DNA of 64,000 nucleotides from Clostridioides difficile (GTDB lineage Bacteria > Bacillota > Clostridia > Peptostreptococcales > Peptostreptococcaceae). The notes under the pieces were generated by a model. It worked only from the letters and a program-made list of their open reading frames with translations. It made no database searches and was not told the DNA's origin. The stretch spans positions 2,542,001 to 2,606,000 of the forward strand of contig CP103804.1 of the NCBI GenBank assembly GCA_024919175.1, given 5' to 3'. Shown one piece after another: positions 1 to 9,050 of the stretch; position 1 is the stretch's first letter, and each line of letters begins with the position of its first letter. The translations under genes and the position numbers were made by a program.

Positions 1-10
1 GTGAATTTAT

Positions 11-655
11 ATGTCAAGAAATAAGCATTCTGATAGGATAAGAAGTCAGATATTAGACGTTGCATGGAAAATATTTGAAGAAAATGACTATGATGACGTA
101 ACTATGCAACAAATCGTGGATACTCTTGATATATCTAAAGAATCTGTATACTATCATTTTAAAGATAAAGAAGTCCTGTTCGAAGAGATTATATCAAGTA
201 ATTCAAAGTTAGAGATAGAAAATTTAAAGTTAATATTAAGTAATTCCGATTTTAAGATTAGAGAAAAAGTATCTGAATTTATCTTATACATATCTAGTTC
301 AGATATAAGAAAAAAATTGATTGATTATATGTGTATTCAAAAAAAACCTATCTTCTTTATAAAGAGTATAAGAGCATCTACACTTGAAATAACTCCTTTG
401 TTATCTTGTTTAATAAAACAAGGCGTTGAAGAAGGTATTTTTAAAACTGATTATCCAGATGAAATGGCTGAAGTATTTATAATATTAATAAATATTTGGT
501 TGGACCCAATATTATTTAGCGAGAACACAGAAAAACATTTTAAACGAATTGAATGTTTGGCTAATTTATTAAGTGCAAGTGGTGTACCCATTATAACTGA
601 TAATGACTTAAAATCAATTAAAGCATTTTATAGAGAATGTTCTAAAGAGGAATAG
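11..655 (+). CDS. TetR/AcrR family transcriptional regulator
   Basis: This is a one-component repressor-type protein of 214 aa, the usual TetR length. The N-terminus carries the TetR helix-turn-helix: a QQIVDTLDISKESVYYHF stretch at about residues 33-50, followed by KDKEVLFEEI. The rest is all-helical and variable, as expected for the ligand-binding domain. The ATG at 11 is chosen from the fit to the family. Only ten bases precede it, so the ribosome site and promoter cannot be judged. A terminator follows at once, so it is not co-transcribed with the downstream two-component genes. Ligand and target are unknown. Confidence 0.85.
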   Translation: MSRNKHSDRIRSQILDVAWKIFEENDYDDVTMQQIVDTLDISKESVYYHFKDKEVLFEEIISSNSKLEIENLKLILSNSDFKIREKVSEFILYISSSDIRKKLIDYMCIQKKPIFFIKSIRASTLEITPLLSCLIKQGVEEGIFKTDYPDEMAEVFIILINIWLDPILFSENTEKHFKRIECLANLLSASGVPIITDNDLKSIKAFYRECSKEE

Positions 656-664
656 ACTATAAAT

Positions 665-717
665 AAAAAACTGTAACTAGATTTGAGAAAAAGCAAATTT
701 AATTACAGTTTTTTTAG
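665..717 (+). terminator. Intrinsic terminator after TetR gene
   Basis: An AAACTGTAA arm pairs with TTACAGTTT, with a second inner pairing of AGATTTG and CAAATTT, followed by a run of seven T. It closes the TetR transcript. Confidence 0.75.
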
Positions 718-808
718 TAAAATAAGTGTATCAATCTATTTTTTAACAAAAGATAAGAAGGAAATACTGTTTTAAAAGTTTAAAAACGAAAATATAAGGA
801 GGAGAAAA

Positions 809-1480
809 TTGAATTTATTAATTATTGAAGATGATACAAGTTTAAATGAGGGTCTTTTTTATGCTTTTGAGAGTGAAGGATTTAATGTTTTAAAAGCTTA
901 TACAAAGCAAGAAGGCTTACATGTATTTAATAATAAAAATATAGATTTTATAATTTTAGATTGTAATTTGCCAGACGGAAATGGATTTGATGTATGTAAG
1001 CAAATACGAGAAAAATCAGATATACCGATTATAATGCTTACTGCAAGAGATTCAGAAATTGATGAGGTGACAGGATTAGAAATAGGTTTAGATGATTATA
1101 TTACAAAACCATTTTCTCTATCTGTATTAAAAGCGAGAGTTAAAGTAGCAATAAGAAAAAAATCAAATAATAAAGTGCTTTATTCTAATGGTATAAAACT
1201 AGACCAAAAGTTATTAAAGGTATATAAAAATGAAGTGGATTTGGAGCTTAGTGCTGTAGAATATAAGCTTATTAATTATTTGATTGAGAATAAAGGGCAA
1301 ATATTATTGAAAGAACAAATTTTACATCATATATGGGATAGTGAAGAAAATTATGTTGATGAGAATATTGTATCTGTAAATATAAGAAGACTTAGAATGA
1401 AGGTAGAAGATAACCCCTCTAATCCAAAGTATATAAAAACAGCTTATAGAATGGGTTATCTATGGAATGAGGTAGAATAA
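809..1480 (+). CDS. OmpR-family response regulator
   Basis: This 223-aa protein has a receiver domain (about 1-115) with acidic pocket EDD at 7-9, phospho-acceptor D51 (ILDCNLPDG) and the switch lysine in ITKPFS. A C-terminal winged helix follows (about 125-220, with DENIVSVNIRRLRMKV as recognition region). The start is TTG at 809, placed by a GGAGGAG site 7 bases upstream. One base separates its stop from the kinase ATG, so the pair is co-translated. The ABC exporter next to it suggests control of a Bce/Vra-type detoxification module. The inducer is unknown. Confidence 0.9.
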   Translation: MNLLIIEDDTSLNEGLFYAFESEGFNVLKAYTKQEGLHVFNNKNIDFIILDCNLPDGNGFDVCKQIREKSDIPIIMLTARDSEIDEVTGLEIGLDDYITKPFSLSVLKARVKVAIRKKSNNKVLYSNGIKLDQKLLKVYKNEVDLELSAVEYKLINYLIENKGQILLKEQILHHIWDSEENYVDENIVSVNIRRLRMKVEDNPSNPKYIKTAYRMGYLWNEVE

Positions 1481-1481
1481 T

Positions 1482-2390
1482 ATGTTGGTCCTATTTTTTG
1501 CAATATGTATGATAATTATATCTATAATAACTATTAAAAAAAGTCAAAATACATGTGATGAATTGAGTCTAATGCTAAATCAATTATTGGAAGGTAAAGA
1601 AGTTTCTTATCCAGATACAAAAGATACAAGAGTGTCAAAAATTTCTTATCAAGTAAAAAAAGTTAAAGATATGATAGAGATAGAGGTAGAGCAATCAAAA
1701 TCAGAAAAGGAAGCAATTAAAAGTTTAATTTCAAACATGTCACATCAATTAAAAACACCACTATCAAATATTACCATTTACTGTGAACTTTTAGAAAATA
1801 TAAATCTTCCCACATCTAAAAAAGAAGAGTTTTTACAAAAAATGAAAAATCAAACTTTTAAAATTGACTGGTTGTTAGAATCACTATTTAAAATGACTAA
1901 ATTAGAAGATGGAGTTATTGAATTTGAAGCAGAAGAACTGCTGATTAAAGATACTATTGTTCAAAGTATCAGTACTGTTTTTAATAAAGCAGAATCTAAA
2001 GACATAAAAATAAATTTAGAAACATTTTCAGATATAAAGCTATTTCATAATAAGAAATGGACTATAGAAGCAATTGTAAATGTATTAGAAAATGCAATAA
2101 AATATTCACCATCAAATAGTATAATTACTATTTCTGTAGAAAAAATGGAATTATATACTAAAATTATAATCAAAGATGAAGGAATAGGTATTGATAGCAA
2201 AGAATTGAACAATATTTTTAAAAGATTTTATAGAAGTAAAAATGTTGAAAATCAAAATGGTACAGGAATTGGTCTATATCTTACAAGATTAATTTTAGAA
2301 AAAGAAAATGGAAATATTATAGTAGAATCCAAATTAGGAAGTGGAAGTTGTTTTAGTATCTTCTTACAAAACTGTAAGAGTTTAAATTAA
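1482..2390 (+). CDS. Sensor histidine kinase with minimal sensor region
   Basis: This 302-aa membrane kinase has one hydrophobic segment (about residues 1-18) and no extracellular domain. A short helical linker leads to HisKA with phospho-accepting H88 (NMSHQLKTPLS). The HATPase domain shows N box NVLENAIKYS, G1 box DEGIGI and G2 box GTGIGL. Kinases without their own sensor domain that sit beside FtsX-type exporters usually sense through the transporter; here that is inference. It lies directly downstream of its likely partner regulator. Confidence 0.88.
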   Translation: MLVLFFAICMIIISIITIKKSQNTCDELSLMLNQLLEGKEVSYPDTKDTRVSKISYQVKKVKDMIEIEVEQSKSEKEAIKSLISNMSHQLKTPLSNITIYCELLENINLPTSKKEEFLQKMKNQTFKIDWLLESLFKMTKLEDGVIEFEAEELLIKDTIVQSISTVFNKAESKDIKINLETFSDIKLFHNKKWTIEAIVNVLENAIKYSPSNSIITISVEKMELYTKIIIKDEGIGIDSKELNNIFKRFYRSKNVENQNGTGIGLYLTRLILEKENGNIIVESKLGSGSCFSIFLQNCKSLN

Positions 2391-2473
2391 CTTTGTAGGA
2401 TGGGTGTAATTATCGTCACTTACAATATCTTATAAGAGCTTATACTTTAAGTTATGTTGAAAGGAGAAATAAA

Positions 2474-3160
2474 ATGAGTATATTAGTGACGAATCATTTA
2501 GTAAAACATTATGGAGAAGATGAAAATAAGGTCAATGCACTAAATGGAGTAAGCATAGAAATTGAAAAGGCTACATTTACTGCTATAGTTGGAACTTCTG
2601 GTTCTGGTAAAAGTACATTATTAAACATTATAGGTGGGTTGGACAACCCCTCATCAGGAGAAGTAATAATTAAAGGGAAAAACATATCTAAACTAAGAAA
2701 AAAGGATTTGACTGTATTTAGAAGAAGGAATATAGGTTTTATATTTCAAAATTACAGTTTAATACCAGTATTAAATGTCTATGATAATATTGCTCTTCCT
2801 GTTACATTAGATAAAGGAAGTTATGTAGACCATGACTATATTGAAATGCTAATGAATACATTAGGTATTTGGGACAAACGACTAAAATTTCCAAGTGAAC
2901 TTTCTGGAGGACAACAGCAGAGAGTAGCAATTGCTAGAGCTTTAGCAAATAAACCTGCACTTATACTAGCTGATGAACCAACAGGAAATCTTGATAGTAA
3001 GACCACAATGGAAGTGGTCTGTTTATTAAAAGAAAGTAGCGCAAAATTTCACCAAACAATACTTATGGTAACACATAATGAAAATATAGCACAAATATGC
3101 GATTCTATTATACATATTGAAGATGGAATTGTAGTAAATAATGGCGGTGAAATACTATGA
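2474..3160 (+). CDS. ABC exporter ATP-binding protein (MacB/BceA type)
   Basis: This 228-aa ATPase has Walker A GTSGSGKST (about 39-47), Q loop FQNYSLIP, signature LSGGQQQR, Walker B ALILADEPTGNLDS and H loop MVTHNE. The EPTGNLDSKT sequence is typical of ATPases that work with FtsX-domain permeases. An AAAGGAG ribosome site precedes the ATG. The stop overlaps the permease start (ATGA at 3157-3160), so translation is coupled. The likely role is peptide-antibiotic efflux or removal; the substrate is unknown. Confidence 0.92.
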   Translation: MSILVTNHLVKHYGEDENKVNALNGVSIEIEKATFTAIVGTSGSGKSTLLNIIGGLDNPSSGEVIIKGKNISKLRKKDLTVFRRRNIGFIFQNYSLIPVLNVYDNIALPVTLDKGSYVDHDYIEMLMNTLGIWDKRLKFPSELSGGQQQRVAIARALANKPALILADEPTGNLDSKTTMEVVCLLKESSAKFHQTILMVTHNENIAQICDSIIHIEDGIVVNNGGEIL

Positions 3161-5712
3161 TATCTTTAATGAAGTTTGCAATTCAATATATTAAACATTA
3201 TAAAAAACAATCTATATCTATAATTTTAAGTATTGTACTATCAGTAGCTTTATTAACAGGAATTGGTTCTTTAGTACATAGTGCAAATAAAAGTAGAATT
3301 GAAAAAATAAGAGAAGATAATGGAGATTATCATTTTTATTTTAAGGTAGACAATAAACAACTACAAAAAATTAAGAAAAACAAAAAATCAAATGAATATA
3401 CTATAAATAGACTTGGTATCACAAATACTAAAGGCTCTATAGATGAACCTTTTATTATGAATTTTTTAAGTGTGGATTCATCTTATTTAGATATGACAGG
3501 TAGAAAATTATTGAAAGGAAAGCTTCCTAGCAAAGAAGGAGAAATAGCACTTGATACCTATTCATTGAATAATTTAAATCTAAAAGAAAAAATTGGAACG
3601 GAGATAAAATTAGATGGAAAAATTTATAAGTTATGTGGGGTTTTATCTGATCTTTTAAATCCAGAAACTACTTTAGAAGGATTTGTAGATAGTTCTACAT
3701 TTTCTAAAGAAAATGGTAATTATATAGTTTATGTAAAATTTGATGAAAATAAAAATATAAGAAAACAAAGTTCTAAATTTATGAGAGAATTTAATATATC
3801 GAAAAAAAGTTCACATGTAAACTGGAACTTATCAAGTGAATTTGGTGTAAAACCTCCAATAACTTTTGAAAGATATAGTATATTTCAATTTTTAAATTCT
3901 TTAAAGCTAAATACAAATGCAATTATTTTGATTATTGGAATATTTAGTGCAGCAGCAGTATATAGTATTTTCCATGTTTCTATACTTCAAAGAGTGTCAC
4001 AATATGGTGTTTTAGAAGTGTTAGGTGCTAACAACAAGCAATTTTTACTACTCTTGCTTTTAGAATTATTTTTACTTTTCATCATAGGTTTTCCTATAGG
4101 ATGTATTTTAGGAATAGGAGTAGCTTCAACAATACATCAACAATTTCCTCATATATTCTTAGGTAGTGATATTATCCCAGGGTCATTTTTTATAAGTGAA
4201 AAATCTATTTACTTAGGATTTTTGTTTTTATCACTATTGTTAATTTTAATCACTATACGAGTTGTATATAAGCTAAACAAATACTCTAGCATTGAGTCAA
4301 TGAAAAATTTTGAAGTTACTAATAAACAAAATAGAGAGATAAAAAGTATAAAGTTTTCCAACATGACATCAGTATTATCTCATAAATATATGACTCAAAA
4401 AAAAGGAATGTTTATAGGAATTTTGTGCTCATTAGCACTTGGTGGAATTATTTTTCTATGTTCTAGCTATTCTATACAACTTACTAGAAATAATAATGAA
4501 CTTACAATGAAGGCTGATGATGGTTTAAATTCTGATTATCAAATAGCTATGCAAACAACGGATTTTGATATAGGAATACCAAAAGATAAAATTTCAAGAC
4601 TAAACGAAGTAGAAGGTATATCAAGTATTTATCCAGTAAGGTATTTTTTTGGAGGTATACACATTAGAGATGAACAATTACTTTGGAAAAATTTCTTTAA
4701 ACCTATTGAAAAAGATTACAGAATAAAGAATTTTTTCAATGGAGTTTGCACTAGACAAAGTGATGGGGGACATCTTTTAAAGACAAATATCTATGGATAT
4801 AATGCTGACATGTTAAAAGGATTAAATCCTTATATTATTGATGGAAAAATTGATAATTCTGACATGGTTAAAAACAATAAAGTGATTGTTAGACTTCCTA
4901 TGGATGGTACTGGTATATATGGTGCAGTTGATATAAAGCCAGGAGATACTATCAAAGTTAAAGTGCCAAAAACAATGAAACCTACAGATGAGACTATTAA
5001 GTTTAAAGAAGAAGATAGAGATAATTATACAGTAAAAGAATTTGTAGTTGCTGCTACTGTAAAACGTGTAATGGCAAATAATATATACTTTATTGGCGAT
5101 TATGGTATGGATATAGTTATGACGAATGAACAAATGGAAAGTAATTTTAATATCATAAATTACAATATGGCCAGTATAAAAAAGACTAAAGGAAGCAATA
5201 ACTTGGAAGTAGCTAAAGAAATAAAAAATGTTATACATGATATAAAACGATGTATTGTAACAGATTATACTATTGCTATTGAAAAAAATAATGTTTATTT
5301 AAATCAAAAACTATTGTTTATATATGGTATTGTATTTGTACTTCTAAGCATAAGTTTGTTTCATATTATCAATACAGTGAGTTATTTAGTTTTTTCAAGA
5401 AGACATGAATTTGGAATTTTAAGAGCTATGGGAATCACAGATAATAAGTTTTTGATTATGATGATGAGGGAAGGTTTATTATATGGATTATATGCAAGTA
5501 TTATAATGGTAATTGGAAGTATTATTGGGCAATCCATGATTTATTTTATAGTAAAACGCGTATATTTATATATAAATCCAGCCTTTAATATAAATATTTC
5601 TCTATACATGGGTATGATTATTTTAAATATTACTATTAGTATTATTGCAGTTATCATTCCAGTAAAACAAATATTAAAGAATGATATTATTTCAGAAATA
5701 AGTAGAGATTAA
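3157..5712 (+). CDS. FtsX-domain ABC transporter permease
   Basis: This 851-aa integral membrane protein has two FtsX halves. The N-terminal membrane segment (about 18-40) is followed by an extracytoplasmic domain to about residue 240, three membrane segments (about 255-375), a further segment near 420, a second large extracytoplasmic domain, and three C-terminal segments (about 720-845). The two FtsX signatures YGVLEVLGANNKQF and HEFGILRAMGITDNKF are clear. Length and layout match Bce/Vex-type efflux permeases. It is the last gene of a four-gene module with the two-component system upstream. Confidence 0.9.
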   Translation: MISLMKFAIQYIKHYKKQSISIILSIVLSVALLTGIGSLVHSANKSRIEKIREDNGDYHFYFKVDNKQLQKIKKNKKSNEYTINRLGITNTKGSIDEPFIMNFLSVDSSYLDMTGRKLLKGKLPSKEGEIALDTYSLNNLNLKEKIGTEIKLDGKIYKLCGVLSDLLNPETTLEGFVDSSTFSKENGNYIVYVKFDENKNIRKQSSKFMREFNISKKSSHVNWNLSSEFGVKPPITFERYSIFQFLNSLKLNTNAIILIIGIFSAAAVYSIFHVSILQRVSQYGVLEVLGANNKQFLLLLLLELFLLFIIGFPIGCILGIGVASTIHQQFPHIFLGSDIIPGSFFISEKSIYLGFLFLSLLLILITIRVVYKLNKYSSIESMKNFEVTNKQNREIKSIKFSNMTSVLSHKYMTQKKGMFIGILCSLALGGIIFLCSSYSIQLTRNNNELTMKADDGLNSDYQIAMQTTDFDIGIPKDKISRLNEVEGISSIYPVRYFFGGIHIRDEQLLWKNFFKPIEKDYRIKNFFNGVCTRQSDGGHLLKTNIYGYNADMLKGLNPYIIDGKIDNSDMVKNNKVIVRLPMDGTGIYGAVDIKPGDTIKVKVPKTMKPTDETIKFKEEDRDNYTVKEFVVAATVKRVMANNIYFIGDYGMDIVMTNEQMESNFNIINYNMASIKKTKGSNNLEVAKEIKNVIHDIKRCIVTDYTIAIEKNNVYLNQKLLFIYGIVFVLLSISLFHIINTVSYLVFSRRHEFGILRAMGITDNKFLIMMMREGLLYGLYASIIMVIGSIIGQSMIYFIVKRVYLYINPAFNINISLYMGMIILNITISIIAVIIPVKQILKNDIISEISRD

Positions 5713-5759
5713 AATTTTTAATAACAATTGATAAATTAAACTATGTAAATATTAAATAA

Positions 5760-5810
5760 CCTCTTAATTGATATACAGTAAAGTTATATCAATTAAGAGG
5801 TTTATATTAG
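5760..5810. terminator. Bidirectional terminator between convergent genes
   Basis: A 16-bp arm, CCTCTTAATTGATATA, pairs with its exact complement across a 9-base loop. It lies between the convergent permease and CofE-like genes and can serve both strands. Confidence 0.7.
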
Positions 5811-5851
5811 TTTTTAATCTAAATAAATTACATAAAATGTCTTAAAATATA

Positions 5852-7051
5852 TTATTTTGTATAGTTATCAAAATAACCTTGTATGTAAATAATAGGAGTA
5901 CCTTTGTCTCCACTTCCAGAAGTTAAATCTGCTAAAGAACCTATAAGGTCTGTAAGTCTTCTTGGAGTAGTACCTTGAGAAACCATATTTCCTGTTAAAT
6001 CATCAGATTTATTATCTTTTTCAACTATGTATTTTGAAATTGCTTTTTTTAACTCATCACCAGATAAGTCAGCAAAGTCATTATCAGCTAAATACTTTAA
6101 TTTTATCTCATTTGGAGTACCCTCTAAGCCTTTTGTATAAGCAGGAGAAACTACTGGGTCAGCTAGCTCCCATATTTTTCCTACAGGGTCTTTGAAAGCT
6201 CCATCTCCATAAACCATTACTTCTACATTTTTACCTGTAATTTCTTTTATATCACTTTGAATTTTATTTACAACTTCATCACAATTTATAGGGAATAATT
6301 TTACAGTTTCTTCTGTAGCTTTGTTTGAGCCTAAAAGTCCATATTGGTCATTATATCCACTGCCATCTACACTTGATGCCATTATATCATCAAGAGAATA
6401 TACCTTTTTAGCACCATTTTGATTTAAAATTCTCTTTGTTCTTTGTCTTGTATGTATATCACAAGTTAAAACACTTGTTGTATAATTAAGTATAGTTTTT
6501 GGGTTATTAGCAAAAATTATTTCTACTTCTGCACCACACTCTTTAATTAAATCTTTATAATAATCAACATAATCAACACCAGTAAATGTGTGTTTATTAT
6601 ATCCAAATAACTCTCTATATTTTTCTTCTGTTAACACATCTGACCAAGGGTTTATTCCTTTGTCATCAAGTTCATCAAGACTTATTAAGTGATTTCCAAC
6701 CTCATCAGAAGGGTAGCTTAACATTAATACAACTTTTCTACATCCTTTTGCAATCCCCTTTAGACATATTGCAAAACGATTTCTACTTAAAATTGGGAAT
6801 ATAACACCAACAGTATCATCTCCAAATTTATCTTTTACATCTTTCGCTATATTGTCAACATGAGCATAGTTTCCTTGTGCTCTAGCAACAACAGCTTCTG
6901 TAACAGCAATTACATCTTTGTCTCTAACTTCAAAGTTTTCACTCTTTGATGCATTTAAAACAGAATCAACAACTATTTTAACTAAGTCATCTCCTTGTCT
7001 TATGATAGGTGCTCTAACACCTCTTGAAACAGTTCCAACTAATCTATCCAT
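5852..7051 (-). CDS. CofE-like coenzyme F420-0:L-glutamate ligase family protein
   Basis: This 399-aa protein starts MDRLVGTVSRGVRAPII and contains the CofE-type core (VRDKDVIAVTEAVVARAQGN, then YGDGAFKDPVGK and ADPVVSPAYTKGL). True CofE enzymes add glutamate to F420-0 in the cytoplasm. F420 is not, to my knowledge, made by C. difficile and no other F420 gene is visible here. The name therefore describes the fold, and the substrate may differ. The protein is longer than the roughly 250-residue archaeal enzymes. The ATG has an AGGAGG ribosome site. It is divergent from a LysR regulator, which may control it. Confidence 0.75.
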   Translation of the reverse strand: MDRLVGTVSRGVRAPIIRQGDDLVKIVVDSVLNASKSENFEVRDKDVIAVTEAVVARAQGNYAHVDNIAKDVKDKFGDDTVGVIFPILSRNRFAICLKGIAKGCRKVVLMLSYPSDEVGNHLISLDELDDKGINPWSDVLTEEKYRELFGYNKHTFTGVDYVDYYKDLIKECGAEVEIIFANNPKTILNYTTSVLTCDIHTRQRTKRILNQNGAKKVYSLDDIMASSVDGSGYNDQYGLLGSNKATEETVKLFPINCDEVVNKIQSDIKEITGKNVEVMVYGDGAFKDPVGKIWELADPVVSPAYTKGLEGTPNEIKLKYLADNDFADLSGDELKKAISKYIVEKDNKSDDLTGNMVSQGTTPRRLTDLIGSLADLTSGSGDKGTPIIYIQGYFDNYTK

Positions 7052-7101
7052 TATTTAAAATCCTCCTAAAGAATTAATATTGTCATATTAGTACCATGTA
7101 T

Positions 7102-7120
7102 ATTATAATTCAAATATAAT
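7102..7120. promoter_or_regulatory. Possible LysR-type operator
   Basis: ATTATA and TATAAT flank seven bases (ATTCAAA) in the 118-bp gap between the divergent CofE-like and LysR genes. This suits a LysR T-N11-A site, but A+T richness makes chance palindromes common. Confidence 0.3.
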
Positions 7121-7169
7121 CATAAGTAAAATAAATAATGCTAATATTTGATATAAGGAGTAGTTATGT

Positions 7170-8057
7170 ATGAACGTAAAACTTGAATTATATAAAGTTT
7201 TCAATGCAGTTGTAAGTCATGAGAGTTTTTCTCTTGCTGCCAAAGAATTATTTATGTCACAACCAGCTGTAAGCCAGTCAATTAAACAATTAGAAGAACA
7301 ATTAGATACAATATTATTTTATAGAAATAATAAAGGTGTAAAGCTAACTCCGGAAGGGAAAATTTTAAGTGAACATGTTGCTACTGCATTAAATTTAATC
7401 GCATCAGGAGAAGATAAAATAAATAAATTTAAAAAATTGGAATATGGTTCATTAAAAATTGGAGTAGGAGATACAGCAGCACGTTTTTTCCTATTAAAGT
7501 ATTTGGAAATTTTTCATAAGAAATACCCACATATACATGTATCTACAATAAATAGAACTAGTAGAGAACTTATATCCTTACTTAAAGATGGGAATATTGA
7601 TATAGCAATCATAAATATGCCCATAGAAGATGAGACATTAAATATCGTTGAATGTATTGAAATACATGACATATTTGTATGTGCAAGTGACTACATAGAA
7701 TACAAAGGAAAGCAAATATCTTTGGAAGAGTTAAATTTGTTACCCTTGATAATGTTAGAAAATAAGGCAAATTCAAGACTTTATGTAAATGAATATTTTC
7801 TATCAAAAGGTATAAAACTAAATCCAGATATAGAATTAGGTTCTCATGAGTTACTTTTAGAATTTGCATATATTAACCTTGGTGTATCTTGTGTTATAGA
7901 AGAATTTAGCATAGATTACTTAAATAGTGGAAAATTATTTAAATTAGACATGAAAGAGCCAATACCTAAGAGAAGTATAGGTTATTGCCATTTAAAAAAT
8001 ATATCTCTATCACTAGCAACGAAAGAGTTTTTAAATATGATATCTAATAATATGTAA
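7170..8057 (+). CDS. LysR family transcriptional regulator
   Basis: This 295-aa protein has the N-terminal LysR winged helix-turn-helix (residues about 3-62: ESFSLAAKELFMSQPAVSQS, then KGVKLTPEG). A periplasmic-binding-like effector domain follows (about 90-290, from GSLKIGVGDTAARFFL). The ATG at 7170 has an AAGGAG site upstream. Divergent placement next to the CofE-like gene is the classic arrangement for a LysR regulator and its target. The effector is unknown. A 40-bp piece of this gene is repeated downstream inside a hairpin (8113-8189). Confidence 0.9.
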   Translation: MNVKLELYKVFNAVVSHESFSLAAKELFMSQPAVSQSIKQLEEQLDTILFYRNNKGVKLTPEGKILSEHVATALNLIASGEDKINKFKKLEYGSLKIGVGDTAARFFLLKYLEIFHKKYPHIHVSTINRTSRELISLLKDGNIDIAIINMPIEDETLNIVECIEIHDIFVCASDYIEYKGKQISLEELNLLPLIMLENKANSRLYVNEYFLSKGIKLNPDIELGSHELLLEFAYINLGVSCVIEEFSIDYLNSGKLFKLDMKEPIPKRSIGYCHLKNISLSLATKEFLNMISNNM

Positions 8058-8112
8058 TTTATATTTAGTAGTTCACAATAAGTTTAATAAATATAAATTA
8101 AAATGACACATT

Positions 8113-8189
8113 CCTACATATACATATATCTACAATAAATAGAACTAATAGATAATTTCTATTAGTTCTATTTATTGTAGATTTGTAGG
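8113..8189. repeat. Hairpin built from a duplicated LysR-gene segment
   Basis: Bases 8113-8152 repeat 7527-7566 of the LysR gene with 37 of 40 positions identical. The last 24 bases of this copy (8129-8152) are then present again in exact inverted form at 8158-8181, giving a 24-bp stem with a 5-base loop. Outer CCTACA (8113-8118) and TGTAGG (8184-8189) also pair. It could act as a LysR transcript terminator, but a long T-run is missing. Confidence 0.8.
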
Positions 8190-8313
8190 GATTTATAATA
8201 AGCTAATTTTTATTAAAATTAGAAATAAGGTTAATTTGAGAACATTTATATAATTAATATCGTATTTTAAATATGAACAGTATATTAGATTAATGTATAA
8301 AGGAGGATTAGAA

Positions 8314-8868
8314 ATGTCTGATTCTGAATATCCTCAAATGAAAACCTTAGAGACTAGAAACTGCATACTAAGACCTGCATCATTAAGTGATACTGAAGAT
8401 TTTTTTGATTGTTATAAAAATAAAGTAGTAGTAAAACACTTACCATTTAGTGAACACAAGTCTTTAGAAGACACGAGAAAATTTATAAAATCATTTTTTT
8501 TAAATCCATATAAAAAAGGAAAAATAGGTCACTTTGCAATAGTGTATAAAAGAGATAATAAAGTTATTGGGAATATGGGGTTTAATAATATAAATCCAAA
8601 GTCATTGGAAGCAGAAATAGGCATATGTATCAATCCAAATTATTGGGGGCATGACTTTGCTACTGAGATAACTAAAAGAGTAATACAATATGGATTTAGG
8701 GAACTAAATCTAAATAAAATCATTGCAATAACCTATGAAGAAAATGCAAATTCTACAAAATCATTAGATTTATTGGGCTTTAAATGTGTAGGAAAATATA
8801 TTAAAAAAATTCACACTGGAAACACAATAAAAAATGTCCCTTGTTATCAATATGAATTAGAAAAATAA
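8314..8868 (+). CDS. RimJ/RimL-type GNAT N-acetyltransferase
   Basis: This 184-aa protein transfers an acetyl group from acetyl-CoA to an amine; the acceptor is unknown. It begins MSDSEYPQMKTLETRNCILRPA, with the usual RLxLRP-like strand, and has the acetyl-CoA region INPNYWGHDFATEITKRVI and the C-terminal ENANSTKSLDLLGFKCVG. I place the start at ATG 8314, because AAAGGAGG lies 7 bases upstream; an earlier in-frame ATG at 8293 precedes that site and would be untranslatable from it. It is monocistronic between hairpins. Confidence 0.85.
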   Translation: MSDSEYPQMKTLETRNCILRPASLSDTEDFFDCYKNKVVVKHLPFSEHKSLEDTRKFIKSFFLNPYKKGKIGHFAIVYKRDNKVIGNMGFNNINPKSLEAEIGICINPNYWGHDFATEITKRVIQYGFRELNLNKIIAITYEENANSTKSLDLLGFKCVGKYIKKIHTGNTIKNVPCYQYELEK

Positions 8869-8921
8869 TCTAAATAAAAAATAATGAGTATTTAATCTTT
8901 TATAAGAACTAGATAAAAACA

Positions 8922-9002
8922 ATGCCAAAATCATATCATATTCAGGTATCAGTATATTAATATACTAAGCCTTTTTAGTGAATATAATATGATTTTGGCA
9001 TC
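8922..9002. terminator. Long bidirectional hairpin between convergent genes
   Basis: ATGCCAAAATCATAT pairs with ATATGATTTTGGCAT, and the interior holds a second palindrome (AGTATATTAATATACT). It separates the acetyltransferase and yitT-like genes. The nested structure is larger than a simple terminator and could be a decayed MITE. Confidence 0.6.
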
Positions 9003-9050
9003 TATAAGTTATTAAAAATATATAAACAAAGTTATAAAATAACTTATTAA

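Noticed and set aside
4822..5238. 138-codon minus-strand ORF inside the first permease
   Set aside because: Shadow of a strongly supported FtsX permease; low-complexity aromatic-rich translation and no ribosome site.
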